Below are positions 1 to 5,599 of a stretch of DNA of 6,617 bases, in pieces; the first letter of the stretch is position 1, and every line of letters starts with the position of its first letter. The DNA comes from Verrucomicrobiota bacterium. GTDB lineage: Bacteria > Verrucomicrobiota > Kiritimatiellia > Kiritimatiellales > Tichowtungiaceae. The notes under the pieces are model-generated. The model did not search any database. It saw nothing but the letters and a program-made list of their open reading frames with translations, and was not told the origin of the DNA. The translations under genes and the position numbers were made by a program. The stretch covers positions 1-6,617 of the forward strand of contig JADYZA010000079.1 in the NCBI GenBank assembly GCA_020853375.1, read 5' to 3'.

Positions 1-432
1 GATGGCGGCCACCTTCCCCTGCTCCGTCCACGCGCCGTTTTTTCCTTCGCGCCGGAATCCGGCAATGCCGAAATCGGCCAATGTTCGCAGGGCGACTTCC
101 TCGAGGTTCCAAAGGTAACCATGCGAATCGGCGTCGGATCCGCCGAGATAAATAATTGGATACAGAACCCATTGCCCCGGTGCGTGGTACGTGACATCTC
201 CGCCGCGTTCGGCATGAAAAACCTCAATGCCGAGCGCTTTGTACTCTTCCGGAGTTTTAAGCAGAAAGTTATCGCGGCCACGGTTGCCGAGCGTGATGGT
301 CGGCGTGTGCTGAAGAATCAGAATGGTGTCGGGAATTTCGTCTGCCTGCCGCGCTGCGAGCAGACGGCGCTGCATTTCGAGTCCGGCCTGATAGGAAACC
401 GGTTCATCAAACTGTACGGCCCAGCTTTTCAT
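1..432 (-). CDS. lipB: Octanoyltransferase LipB (3' end beyond window)
   Basis: LipB moves octanoate from octanoyl-acyl carrier protein to the lipoyl lysine of target proteins such as GcvH and the E2 subunits of 2-oxoacid dehydrogenases; LipA then inserts sulfur. Visible here are 144 N-terminal residues beginning MKSWAVQF, with ILQHTPTITLGNRG at about 39-52 and the family signature RGGDVTYHAPGQWVLYP at about 76-92. The frame runs off the left edge at KVAAI; the lysine (residue 140) matches the family's catalytic lysine region. The expected catalytic cysteine lies outside the window. The ATG at 432 is the only good start: the next methionine (residue 20) would remove the conserved V-x-Y segment. 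There is no Shine-Dalgarno at normal spacing, and a terminator-like hairpin sits immediately upstream. It follows gcvH, whose product is a LipB substrate. Identification is secure; the gene is cut by the window edge, not visibly broken. Confidence 0.93.
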   Translation of the reverse strand, partial: MKSWAVQFDEPVSYQAGLEMQRRLLAARQADEIPDTILILQHTPTITLGNRGRDNFLLKTPEEYKALGIEVFHAERGGDVTYHAPGQWVLYPIIYLGGSDADSHGYLWNLEEVALRTLADFGIAGFRREGKNGAWTEQGKVAAI

Positions 433-435
433 AAT

Positions 436-460
436 AAAAAAGGGCAGTTTGCACTGCCCT
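436..460 (-). terminator. Intrinsic terminator-like hairpin between gcvH and lipB
   Basis: On the minus strand a perfect 8-bp stem, AGGGCAGT paired with ACTGCCCT, is closed by a GCAA tetraloop (GNRA class) and followed by six T residues, with the 3' stem T as the first. This is the classic form of a Rho-independent terminator for gcvH. It lies 33 nt past the gcvH stop, and its T-tract ends three bases before the lipB ATG, so it may act as an attenuator or partial terminator. A purine-rich GGAGGG overlaps the 5' base of the stem. The structure is seen directly; its function is inferred. Confidence 0.75.
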
Positions 461-493
461 CCGACTTCAGCATTCTGAACTCTGACCGCCGAT

Positions 494-877
494 TTATTCT
501 TCGGCGCAGGATTCTGCGTACTCTTCGGCGCTCATGAGATTGTCGACATCTTCCTCTTTGCGCAGCTCAATTTTGAAGAGCCAGCCGGCATCGTATGGAC
601 TGGCATTGATCATGTCCGGCGAATCTTCGAGGTCGCCGTTCACTTCCACAATCGTTCCGGCCACCGGGGCGTAGATGTCGGAAGCGGCTTTGACAGACTC
701 CACAACAGCGACTTCGTCGCCGGCTTCGACTTCCCGACCGACGTCCGGCAGTTCAACAAAAGTAATGTCCGAGAGCTGGCTCTGGGCAAAATCAGTGATA
801 CCCACCGTGGCGGTGGTTTCATCGATTCTCAGCCATTCGTGCGTCTTCGCATAATACAGGTCGTTCGGTACTGCCAT
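494..877 (-). CDS. gcvH: Glycine cleavage system H protein
   Basis: GcvH carries the aminomethyl group on a swinging lipoyl arm between the P, T and L proteins of the glycine cleavage system, which degrades glycine to CO2, ammonia and 5,10-methylene-tetrahydrofolate. The 127-residue product has normal length. It shows the N-terminal THEWLRID segment (12-19), [13 protein letters not shown] (25-37) and the lipoyl site [13 protein letters not shown] (59-71), with Lys63 as the expected lipoylated residue. The C-terminus, from [14 protein letters not shown] on, is also typical. A strong Shine-Dalgarno fixes the ATG at 877. Upstream on the same strand is tRNA-Cys, with its CCA end only 32 nt from the start codon; downstream are a terminator-like hairpin and lipB, whose product acylates GcvH. 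The gcvT and gcvP genes are not in this window. Confidence 0.97.
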   Translation of the reverse strand: MAVPNDLYYAKTHEWLRIDETTATVGITDFAQSQLSDITFVELPDVGREVEAGDEVAVVESVKAASDIYAPVAGTIVEVNGDLEDSPDMINASPYDAGWLFKIELRKEEDVDNLMSAEEYAESCAEE

Positions 878-883
878 TTTTCT

Positions 884-889
884 CTCCTT
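884..889 (-). promoter_or_regulatory. Shine-Dalgarno of gcvH
   Basis: AAGGAG on the minus strand is separated by six bases (AGAAAA) from the gcvH ATG. It is the best-spaced ribosome binding site in the window, and it sits in the 32-nt leader left between the tRNA CCA end and gcvH. Confidence 0.85.
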
Positions 890-909
890 CGATGCTCTCT
901 ATTCAAATC

Positions 910-983
910 TGGAGGCGCGAAGCGGAATTGAACCGCTCTAGCAGGTTTTGCAGACCCGTGCCTAACCTCTCGGCCATCGCGCC
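910..983 (-). tRNA. tRNA-Cys (anticodon GCA)
   Basis: The 74-nt minus-strand sequence folds as a complete cloverleaf. The acceptor stem is GGCGCGA with TCGCGCC. The D arm is GCC/GGC around GAGAGGTTA. The anticodon stem CGGGT/ACCTG (one G-T wobble) encloses the loop CTGCAAA, giving anticodon GCA for Cys codons UGC and UGU. The T arm is AGCGG-TTCAATT-CCGCT. The discriminator base is U73, the expected identity element of tRNA-Cys, and the 3' CCA is encoded. The gene lies between panC and gcvH on the same strand, so it may be co-transcribed with gcvH and released by tRNA processing. No att site or integrase is seen nearby. Confidence 0.96.
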
Positions 984-1000
984 CTCGTTAAAGGCCCACC

Positions 1001-1028
1001 AATGTAATGAGACAAACGATTGTTTAAA
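1001..1028 (-). promoter_or_regulatory. Possible sigma-70-type promoter for tRNA-Cys (weak)
   Basis: In the AT-rich gap between panC and the tRNA, the minus strand reads TTTAAA (1028-1023), a 16-base spacer and TACATT (1006-1001). These match four of six positions of the -35 consensus and about four of six of the -10 consensus. Initiation about seven bases downstream would leave a leader of about ten bases before the tRNA 5' end. The same gap holds the perfect 12-bp palindrome GGAAAATTTTCC (1029-1040), which could be an operator or chance. No convincing terminator for panC is visible in this gap. Confidence 0.25.
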
Positions 1029-1078
1029 GGAAAATTTTCCAAAATCGTAATTTATTTACCGATCTGGTGAAATGCCGC

Positions 1079-1918
1079 TCACTGGAGCACTGTATTATCG
1101 ATCAAACGGGCCTTGGAAAACTTGACGGCCAGCGCAAGTAATGCCGGTTTTTCCAAGGTTTGGACAGGTCTCAACGTTTCATCATCCACAAGTTCGATAT
1201 AGTCGACCTTCCCAGAAGTCGCCTCAATCGCGGCGCGCACCGCCGCTTTGATGTTTCCGGCGGCGCGCTCGCCCGCCGCGAAAAGCGCCCGCGCCTTTTC
1301 CAAGGACTGGAAGAGACAACCCGCCTCCAACCTTTCCGCTGGAGTCAGGTATTTGTTACGGGAGCTCATCGCGAGGCCGTCCGTCTCGCGGATGGTCGGT
1401 GCGGCGATAATCTTCACCGGAAAATTCAGATCGCGCACCATACGGCGGAGAATCCGCAACTGCTGCGCATCCTTTTCACCCAGCACCATAATGTCCGGAA
1501 GAACAATGTTCAGTAGCTTGGCCACCACCGTACACACGCCCCGAAAATGACCGGGACGCGATGCTCCGCACAGCACATTGGAAAGCGATTCCTCGTCCAC
1601 CCAGATACTGTGTTCCTCAAGATACATATCCCCCGGCGTCGGATAAAAAAGAATATCCACGCCCGCATCGCGGCAGAGTTTTTCGTCGCGCTCAAAATCG
1701 CGCGGATAGGCGGCGAGGTCTTCGTTCGGGCCGAACTGCGCCGGATTGACAAAAATACTGGCAACCACCAGGTCGGCGCTTGTCCGTGCGGTTTGAACAA
1801 GAGAAAGGTGCCCCGCATGCAGATACCCCATCGTCGGCACAAAGCCGATCGTTTTCCCGGCGCGGCGGATATTCTGAGCCGTCCGCTGCATCTCTTCGGG
1901 CGAATTAATGATTTTCAT
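1079..1918 (-). CDS. panC: Pantothenate synthetase (pantoate--beta-alanine ligase)
   Basis: PanC condenses pantoate with beta-alanine through a pantoyl-adenylate, using ATP, to give pantothenate, the precursor of coenzyme A. The 279-residue product has the usual family length. The nucleotidyl-transferase HxGH motif is in VPTMGYLHAGH, with His34 and His37. Further family segments are FVNPAQFGPNEDLAAYPR (about 56-73), GEKDAQQL (147-154) and the KMSKS-like loop ETDGLAMSSRN (178-188). The ATG at 1918 lies only 2 nt past the stop codon of the upstream protease gene and has no clear Shine-Dalgarno, so translation may be coupled to that gene. PanB is encoded upstream, separated from panC by the protease. 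panD, which would supply beta-alanine, is not in the window. Confidence 0.97.
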   Translation of the reverse strand: MKIINSPEEMQRTAQNIRRAGKTIGFVPTMGYLHAGHLSLVQTARTSADLVVASIFVNPAQFGPNEDLAAYPRDFERDEKLCRDAGVDILFYPTPGDMYLEEHSIWVDEESLSNVLCGASRPGHFRGVCTVVAKLLNIVLPDIMVLGEKDAQQLRILRRMVRDLNFPVKIIAAPTIRETDGLAMSSRNKYLTPAERLEAGCLFQSLEKARALFAAGERAAGNIKAAVRAAIEATSGKVDYIELVDDETLRPVQTLEKPALLALAVKFSKARLIDNTVLQ

Positions 1919-1920
1919 GA

Positions 1921-3663
1921 TTACGGAGCCAATCGAACATTGATTTTATAAAAACTGCTGGATTCAGCGTCGTGTACCGTATCGGTATAAGTCGTCTGAG
2001 GCCAGACGATATTGGTTTCCAAAGGCTGGAAGCTATTCTGCAAATTTGTTGTCCAGTTGATCGAATAAACGCGTCCGGAAACAGCGCTCCATCCGATCAC
2101 AAACCCGCCCGGCCCTGCGGCTGGCGGCTGAGCTGTGCTCACTCTGAAAAATGAAGTCCGATTCGTCGGATTCAGCCCGGCGATATAAGTCTCCAGCACC
2201 GTGTTGATTCCGTTCGAAGCCGAAGCATTCGGATTCGCATTCGTCTCGCCGCCGAAATACTGAAGCTCCCACTCATTTGGAATGCCGTCGTAATCGATAT
2301 CCGGTGCTTTGCGGTAATTGGCCAGCACGCTTTTCATACTCCGGATCGTGCGGGCATTATCGCCGTTCACCGCATCACCTGTCGGAACGCCTTTGTAACT
2401 AATTGATGGATTGGAAAAATATGCCACTCGGATATTGGTCACCCCGTCGGCAAAATATGCTCCTGACTCATACGTCATTACGGAACAATATCTCACTCCA
2501 TTTGTTCCCGTCCAACGCCACCCGGCGGACCATTTATTGGCAGACCAGTTCTGCCATGAAGTCGGGCCGGGCTCCGAGGTCTGCTCTTTATAATGCCCGC
2601 ATCCCATGTTATGACCCCACTCATGAACAACGGTGTAGGTCGAACGGCTCTGCTGAACTCGCACCACGCAAAAAGCATGCGACGATGAACCGTTTGTTCT
2701 CGTTAGTAGCCACCCCAAACCACCCGCGTCGTCAGTCTTTTCCAGCAGACAGACCAAATCCGCCTTATACTGATCGCGCAACGTCTGAACTGTGTCCAAA
2801 GTACTGTTTGTGCTACCGGTGAAGGTGAGATTGTTCAAATCGGCATAAATCCCTTGCTCCGTATAACTCACCTCTTCGCTATGAACCAGATTTAGATAAA
2901 CTTGCGTGTCCGAGTTGGTATGTGCGGTGTTGGCTCGCTGCATTGCCCCGGCGATAACATTCTCGATACCGCTATTGGTCGCCGCCCAGCTTTTCGCCGC
3001 CGGAGTGTAAACGATCATCACATCGATAATACTCGATCCCGCCGGAGCACCCGGAACGGCATTGAACGGCAGAGCAACTGGTGGCGCCGGAACGTCCGCA
3101 CCAGCATCCTTCACAGATGGCATTTGAGGTTCCGCTCCTTCAAGCACGTCGCTATTGGCACGATCGATCTCAACCGCATAATAAAACCCATCTCGGCGCT
3201 CGATAGAAAACGCTGTGCCGTCGGAAACCTCAACGGAAGCGGCCAATTCCCCGTTAAAATATGAAAGGTAAACCGTACCCTGTCCGCCCGGAATCTGGGC
3301 GGTCATTCCGACGGCACCGTTCGGATAGCGGGTCACGTTGCTGATTTCGGCCTCAAAAACCGCATTATCGAACAGCGCCATTGTGATGCGGTCGCCGACC
3401 TTCAGAATTGGCTCTGGCGTCATCCACGCCGGATCGGGAAAAATTTTCCGTGCCCGCTTCGCCGCAGGTGTGCGGCCTGTCCATAACACGTCGGCCACTT
3501 CACCGCCACGAATCAGCTTAGTCGGCTCAGCGCGCGAATCATCCAGCAAACCTGAACCAGCACCCGCCGAAGCAACCTTCTCTTGCGGAACACTGCGGTG
3601 AAAAAACAGAAATCCCGCCGTGAGAACGGTCAGAATCAGCAGGACTGTCCGAAAATGTTTCAT
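1921..3663 (-). CDS. Secreted M12-like (reprolysin-type) zinc metalloprotease
   Basis: This 580-residue protein begins MKHFR followed by a hydrophobic stretch (about 6-21), which I read as a signal peptide or membrane anchor; no lipobox cysteine is seen. Residues about 30-205 resemble a pro-region. The catalytic domain starts near 210 (IIDVMIVYTPAAK) and contains the metzincin zinc motif HEWGHNMGCGH (347-357), with His347, His351 and His357 as ligands and Glu348 as general base. A Met-turn candidate is SVMTY (Met396). FSNPSISYKGVPTGD (417-430) and a final NY-R close the domain. Four cysteines (305, 332, 355, 393) lie within the catalytic domain and could form disulfides after export. The tail has an acidic D-x-D-x-D-G segment (455-460) and a beta-rich C-terminal domain of about 65 residues (516-580) that may be a surface or sorting module. 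It likely cleaves extracytoplasmic proteins; the substrate is unknown. It is unexpected between panB and panC. No good Shine-Dalgarno is visible. Confidence 0.88.
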   Translation of the reverse strand: MKHFRTVLLILTVLTAGFLFFHRSVPQEKVASAGAGSGLLDDSRAEPTKLIRGGEVADVLWTGRTPAAKRARKIFPDPAWMTPEPILKVGDRITMALFDNAVFEAEISNVTRYPNGAVGMTAQIPGGQGTVYLSYFNGELAASVEVSDGTAFSIERRDGFYYAVEIDRANSDVLEGAEPQMPSVKDAGADVPAPPVALPFNAVPGAPAGSSIIDVMIVYTPAAKSWAATNSGIENVIAGAMQRANTAHTNSDTQVYLNLVHSEEVSYTEQGIYADLNNLTFTGSTNSTLDTVQTLRDQYKADLVCLLEKTDDAGGLGWLLTRTNGSSSHAFCVVRVQQSRSTYTVVHEWGHNMGCGHYKEQTSEPGPTSWQNWSANKWSAGWRWTGTNGVRYCSVMTYESGAYFADGVTNIRVAYFSNPSISYKGVPTGDAVNGDNARTIRSMKSVLANYRKAPDIDYDGIPNEWELQYFGGETNANPNASASNGINTVLETYIAGLNPTNRTSFFRVSTAQPPAAGPGGFVIGWSAVSGRVYSINWTTNLQNSFQPLETNIVWPQTTYTDTVHDAESSSFYKINVRLAP

Positions 3664-3712
3664 CGGGTGGACGATAACAAATCAGGCCGGAAAATAAAAC
3701 CCCGGCGACCAG

Positions 3713-4489
3713 CTATCTTTCCGGAAAGGCGGACGCTTCGACCTCTTTTTTATAGGTCGCCAGCGCGGACTCAATCTGCGGCTTGAGGTCAGCGAATTTT
3801 TTTACAAAACCTGGAACGTGTCCATGCCCCAATCCGAGCAGATCGGTGAAAACCAGCACCTGACCGTCACAATGCGGCCCGGCGCCGATTCCAATGGTTG
3901 GAACTTTCAGCGCGGCGGTGATTTTCTGCGCCAGCTCCGCCGGCACACATTCCAGCACGACGGCGAAAACGCCCGCCTGTTCCAGCGCCAGCGCATCGTC
4001 TATCAGTTTACGCGCCGAGTCGTCGGTCTTCCCCTGCATTCTGAAGCCGGTTTCTTTGACGCTTTGTGGAAGCAACCCGATATGTCCAAGCACTGGAATC
4101 CCGTTGGCGACCAGCCGTTCGATTAAATCCACGCGCATCGCGCCGCCCTCGATTTTAACGGCATCGGCACGCCCTTCCTTGATGAAGCGGCCCGCATTTT
4201 CCAGCGCATGCTCCAGCGTTCCCTGATACGACATGAACGGCATGTCGGCGACGACCAGCGCATCTTTCACGCCGCGAGCAACGGCGGCGGTATGATGAAC
4301 CATTTCATCCATCGTCACCGGCAAAGTCGTTTCGTAGCCGAGCACCGTCATGCCGAGAGAGTCGCCAACTAAAACCAACGGAATGCCGGCTTCGTCCACA
4401 TACCGCGCCGTCAGATAGTCATACGCCGTCAGCGTCGCAATTTTATGAACGCCCTTGAGCGCTTTAATTTTTACCGCTGTCATCTTCAT
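3713..4489 (-). CDS. panB: 3-methyl-2-oxobutanoate hydroxymethyltransferase
   Basis: PanB transfers a hydroxymethyl group from 5,10-methylene-tetrahydrofolate to 2-oxoisovalerate, giving ketopantoate, the first committed step of pantothenate synthesis. The 258-residue product shows LTAYDYLTARY (20-30), VGDSLGMTVLG (41-51; Asp43 expected metal ligand), VVADMPFMSY (79-88; Asp82), KIEGG (112-116; Glu114), GHIGLLPQS (135-143), LECVP with Glu180 as the likely catalytic acid, and GIGAGPHCDGQVLV. The same frame stays open upstream to 4762, but that stretch is the wrong frame of folK. The ATG at 4489 matches the family's N-terminus and lies 4 nt past the folK stop. An ATG at 4483 is possible too. Folate synthesis next to PanB fits, since PanB consumes a folate cofactor. 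Confidence 0.97.
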   Translation of the reverse strand: MKMTAVKIKALKGVHKIATLTAYDYLTARYVDEAGIPLVLVGDSLGMTVLGYETTLPVTMDEMVHHTAAVARGVKDALVVADMPFMSYQGTLEHALENAGRFIKEGRADAVKIEGGAMRVDLIERLVANGIPVLGHIGLLPQSVKETGFRMQGKTDDSARKLIDDALALEQAGVFAVVLECVPAELAQKITAALKVPTIGIGAGPHCDGQVLVFTDLLGLGHGHVPGFVKKFADLKPQIESALATYKKEVEASAFPER

Positions 4490-4493
4490 AAAT

Positions 4494-4997
4494 TCACCAC
4501 CGCTCCGCAAAAAGCCGAACATCATCATTATCCGCCATTTCAGCAAGCACTTTTCGCACCGGACCCTGCGTGCCGGGCAGCACCAGTTCCGGGCGAATAT
4601 CAGCCATCGGCTGAACGACAAAGCGGCGTTCCGCCCAGCGCGGATGCGGCACCTGCAACAAATCGCTATCCACCACCTGATCGCCGGAAAAAAGAATATC
4701 GACATCAATTGTGCGCGGCGCGTTGCGATCCTCGGTACGAACCCGGCAGAGCCGCGCCTCAACCTTTTTAATCTTCGTCAGCCACTCTTCCGCCGTGTAC
4801 GGACTTTCGACAATCAGTACGGCGTTCAGGAATTTCATCGCCGCATATTCCGGCTTCACGCCGACCGGCTCGGTTTCGTACACCGGCGACTGGCCAGCAA
4901 ACCGGACCTCTGGCTCCAGCAAAATCAGCGTCTTCGCCTGACTCAGCAAACGCAGGCGCCCGCCCATATTCGATCCCAGACAAAACCCGGTTTCCAT
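4494..4997 (-). CDS. folK: 6-hydroxymethyl-7,8-dihydropterin pyrophosphokinase (HPPK)
   Basis: FolK transfers pyrophosphate from ATP to 6-hydroxymethyl-7,8-dihydropterin, preparing it for condensation with p-aminobenzoate by dihydropteroate synthase. The 167-residue product starts METGFCLGSNMGGR, matching the family's N-terminal GSN motif. YETEPVG (40-46) follows, then the HPPK signature RNAPRTIDVDIL (91-102) with Asp98 and Asp100 as expected magnesium ligands, and HPRWAERRFVVQPMADI (118-134) with His118 and Arg120. It is the first gene of a folK-panB pair 4 nt apart. The order folK-panB-panC is common in bacteria, though here a protease gene comes between panB and panC. The Shine-Dalgarno is strong but only 3 nt from the ATG, and it abuts repeat element A. 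Confidence 0.96.
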   Translation of the reverse strand: METGFCLGSNMGGRLRLLSQAKTLILLEPEVRFAGQSPVYETEPVGVKPEYAAMKFLNAVLIVESPYTAEEWLTKIKKVEARLCRVRTEDRNAPRTIDVDILFSGDQVVDSDLLQVPHPRWAERRFVVQPMADIRPELVLPGTQGPVRKVLAEMADNDDVRLFAERW

Positions 4998-5000
4998 AAA

Positions 5001-5007
5001 CTCCTTT
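5001..5007 (-). promoter_or_regulatory. Shine-Dalgarno of folK, joined to repeat A
   Basis: AAAGGAG lies 3 nt before the folK ATG, shorter than the usual 5-9 nt. Its 5' A is the last base of repeat element A. The same nine bases AAAGGAGTT occur at the matching end of repeat B before bcp, so this site may have come with the repeat or be part of its preferred location. Confidence 0.7.
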
Positions 5008-5120
5008 GGACTGCGGCAGCTTGCTGCCGCTTTGTTACTACGGGGCTCGCCCCGTAATCCTTTTTATAACCGCGGGGCAAGCCCCGCTCCATTAAAGCGC
5101 AGGCAAGCCTGCGCACTCCA
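5007..5120. repeat. Four-hairpin intergenic repeat, copy A (114 bp)
   Basis: This element fills the gap between bcp and folK. On the plus strand it begins TGGACTGCGG and ends GCGCACTCCA, terminal inverted repeats that differ at two of ten positions. Inside are four perfect hairpins with two-base loops: 5013-5030 (stem GCGGCAGC, loop TT), 5039-5056 (TACGGGGC, loop TC), 5072-5087 (GCGGGGC, loop AA) and 5097-5114 (GCGCAGGC, loop AA). The first two and last two are mirror images, so the whole element is an imperfect inverted repeat. It carries no ORF and looks like a REP- or MITE-type dispersed element, or a structured RNA spacer. The hairpins are not followed by a minus-strand T-tract, so it is not a typical terminator for bcp. 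Copy B lies between dapF and bcp. Confidence 0.88.
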
Positions 5121-5122
5121 AA

Positions 5123-5587
5123 TTAATTCTCCAGAAATTCCAGAACCTTGGCGGGATGCTCGTCCGCTTTCGCCACTTTTTTCCAGTGTTTGGAAACGTT
5201 ACCGTCCGGTCCAATGATTACCGTCGAACGGATTGTTCCCATAACCATTTTGCCGTACTGCATCTTTTCACCAAACGCGCCGTACTTGCGCATCACACGC
5301 GTGTCGGGATTGGAAAGCAGCACAAACGGGAGTTTAAATTTTTTAACAAAACTTCCGTGCGAGGTCAGGCTGTCCCGACTCACACCCAGCACGATCGCGT
5401 TGAGCTTTTTGAGTTTCGGTTGCAAGTCACGAAAGCCGCAGGCTTCTTTGGTGCACCCGGGCGTATCGTCTTTCGGATAAAAGTAGAGCACCACGGTTTT
5501 ACCAAGATAATCGGCGAGGGAGTGTTCTTTCCCGTCGCTGCCATTCAGCGTAAACGCCGGAGCCGGTTTGCCGACTTTAACTGTCAT
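5123..5587 (-). CDS. bcp: Thiol peroxidase of the Bcp/PrxQ peroxiredoxin family
   Basis: This peroxiredoxin reduces hydrogen peroxide and organic hydroperoxides in the cytoplasm, usually recycled by thioredoxin. The 154-residue product has normal length. It shows the N-terminal VGKPAPAFTLNGSDGK (5-20), then VVLYFYPKDDTPGCTKEACGF (32-52), which contains peroxidatic Cys45 and, five residues on, Cys50, the resolving cysteine position of atypical 2-Cys Bcp proteins. GVSRDS follows, and IRSTVIIGPDGNV lies near the end. There is no signal peptide. The ATG at 5587 has AAAGGAG at 5-nt spacing. The gene is bracketed on both sides by copies of the same hairpin-rich repeat: repeat A starts 2 nt past its stop codon and repeat B ends at its Shine-Dalgarno. 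It has no obvious metabolic tie to dapF or folK. Confidence 0.96.
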   Translation of the reverse strand: MTVKVGKPAPAFTLNGSDGKEHSLADYLGKTVVLYFYPKDDTPGCTKEACGFRDLQPKLKKLNAIVLGVSRDSLTSHGSFVKKFKLPFVLLSNPDTRVMRKYGAFGEKMQYGKMVMGTIRSTVIIGPDGNVSKHWKKVAKADEHPAKVLEFLEN

Positions 5588-5592
5588 AATAA

Positions 5593-5599
5593 CTCCTTT
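5593..5599 (-). promoter_or_regulatory. Shine-Dalgarno of bcp, joined to repeat B
   Basis: AAAGGAG stands 5 nt before the bcp ATG, and its 5' A overlaps the terminal base of repeat B. Identity with the folK site continues to AAAGGAGTT, after which the two leaders differ by a 2-nt length change. Confidence 0.75.

Noticed and set aside
121..537. A 138-codon open frame on the plus strand
   Set aside because: It is antisense to lipB and the end of gcvH, both clearly recognisable, and its product has no recognisable features.
910..983. tRNA-Cys as an integration site for a genomic island
   Set aside because: No duplicated tRNA 3' end, integrase or phage-like gene is visible, and housekeeping genes flank it on both sides.
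3686..3706. Terminator hairpin between panB and the protease (GCCGG paired with CCGGC)
   Set aside because: The stem is only 5 bp with an 11-base loop, and the following bases are not a T-tract.
4490..4762. N-terminal extension of panB by 91 codons
   Set aside because: The extension is the alternate frame of folK, rich in Arg, Cys and Trp, and the PanB family starts at the MKMTAVKIKALKG segment, 4 nt after the folK stop.
4455..5057. A 200-codon open frame on the plus strand
   Set aside because: It is antisense to folK and the panB start and ends inside repeat A; folK has all its signature residues on the other strand.
5007..5120. CRISPR array
   Set aside because: The short palindromes are not identical repeats with regular unique spacers; they form one mirror-symmetric unit that recurs as a whole at 5599-5706.
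5007..5120. Simple Rho-independent terminator for bcp
   Set aside because: On the minus strand none of the four hairpins is followed by a T-tract, and the element is repeated with conserved ends, which a terminator does not need.
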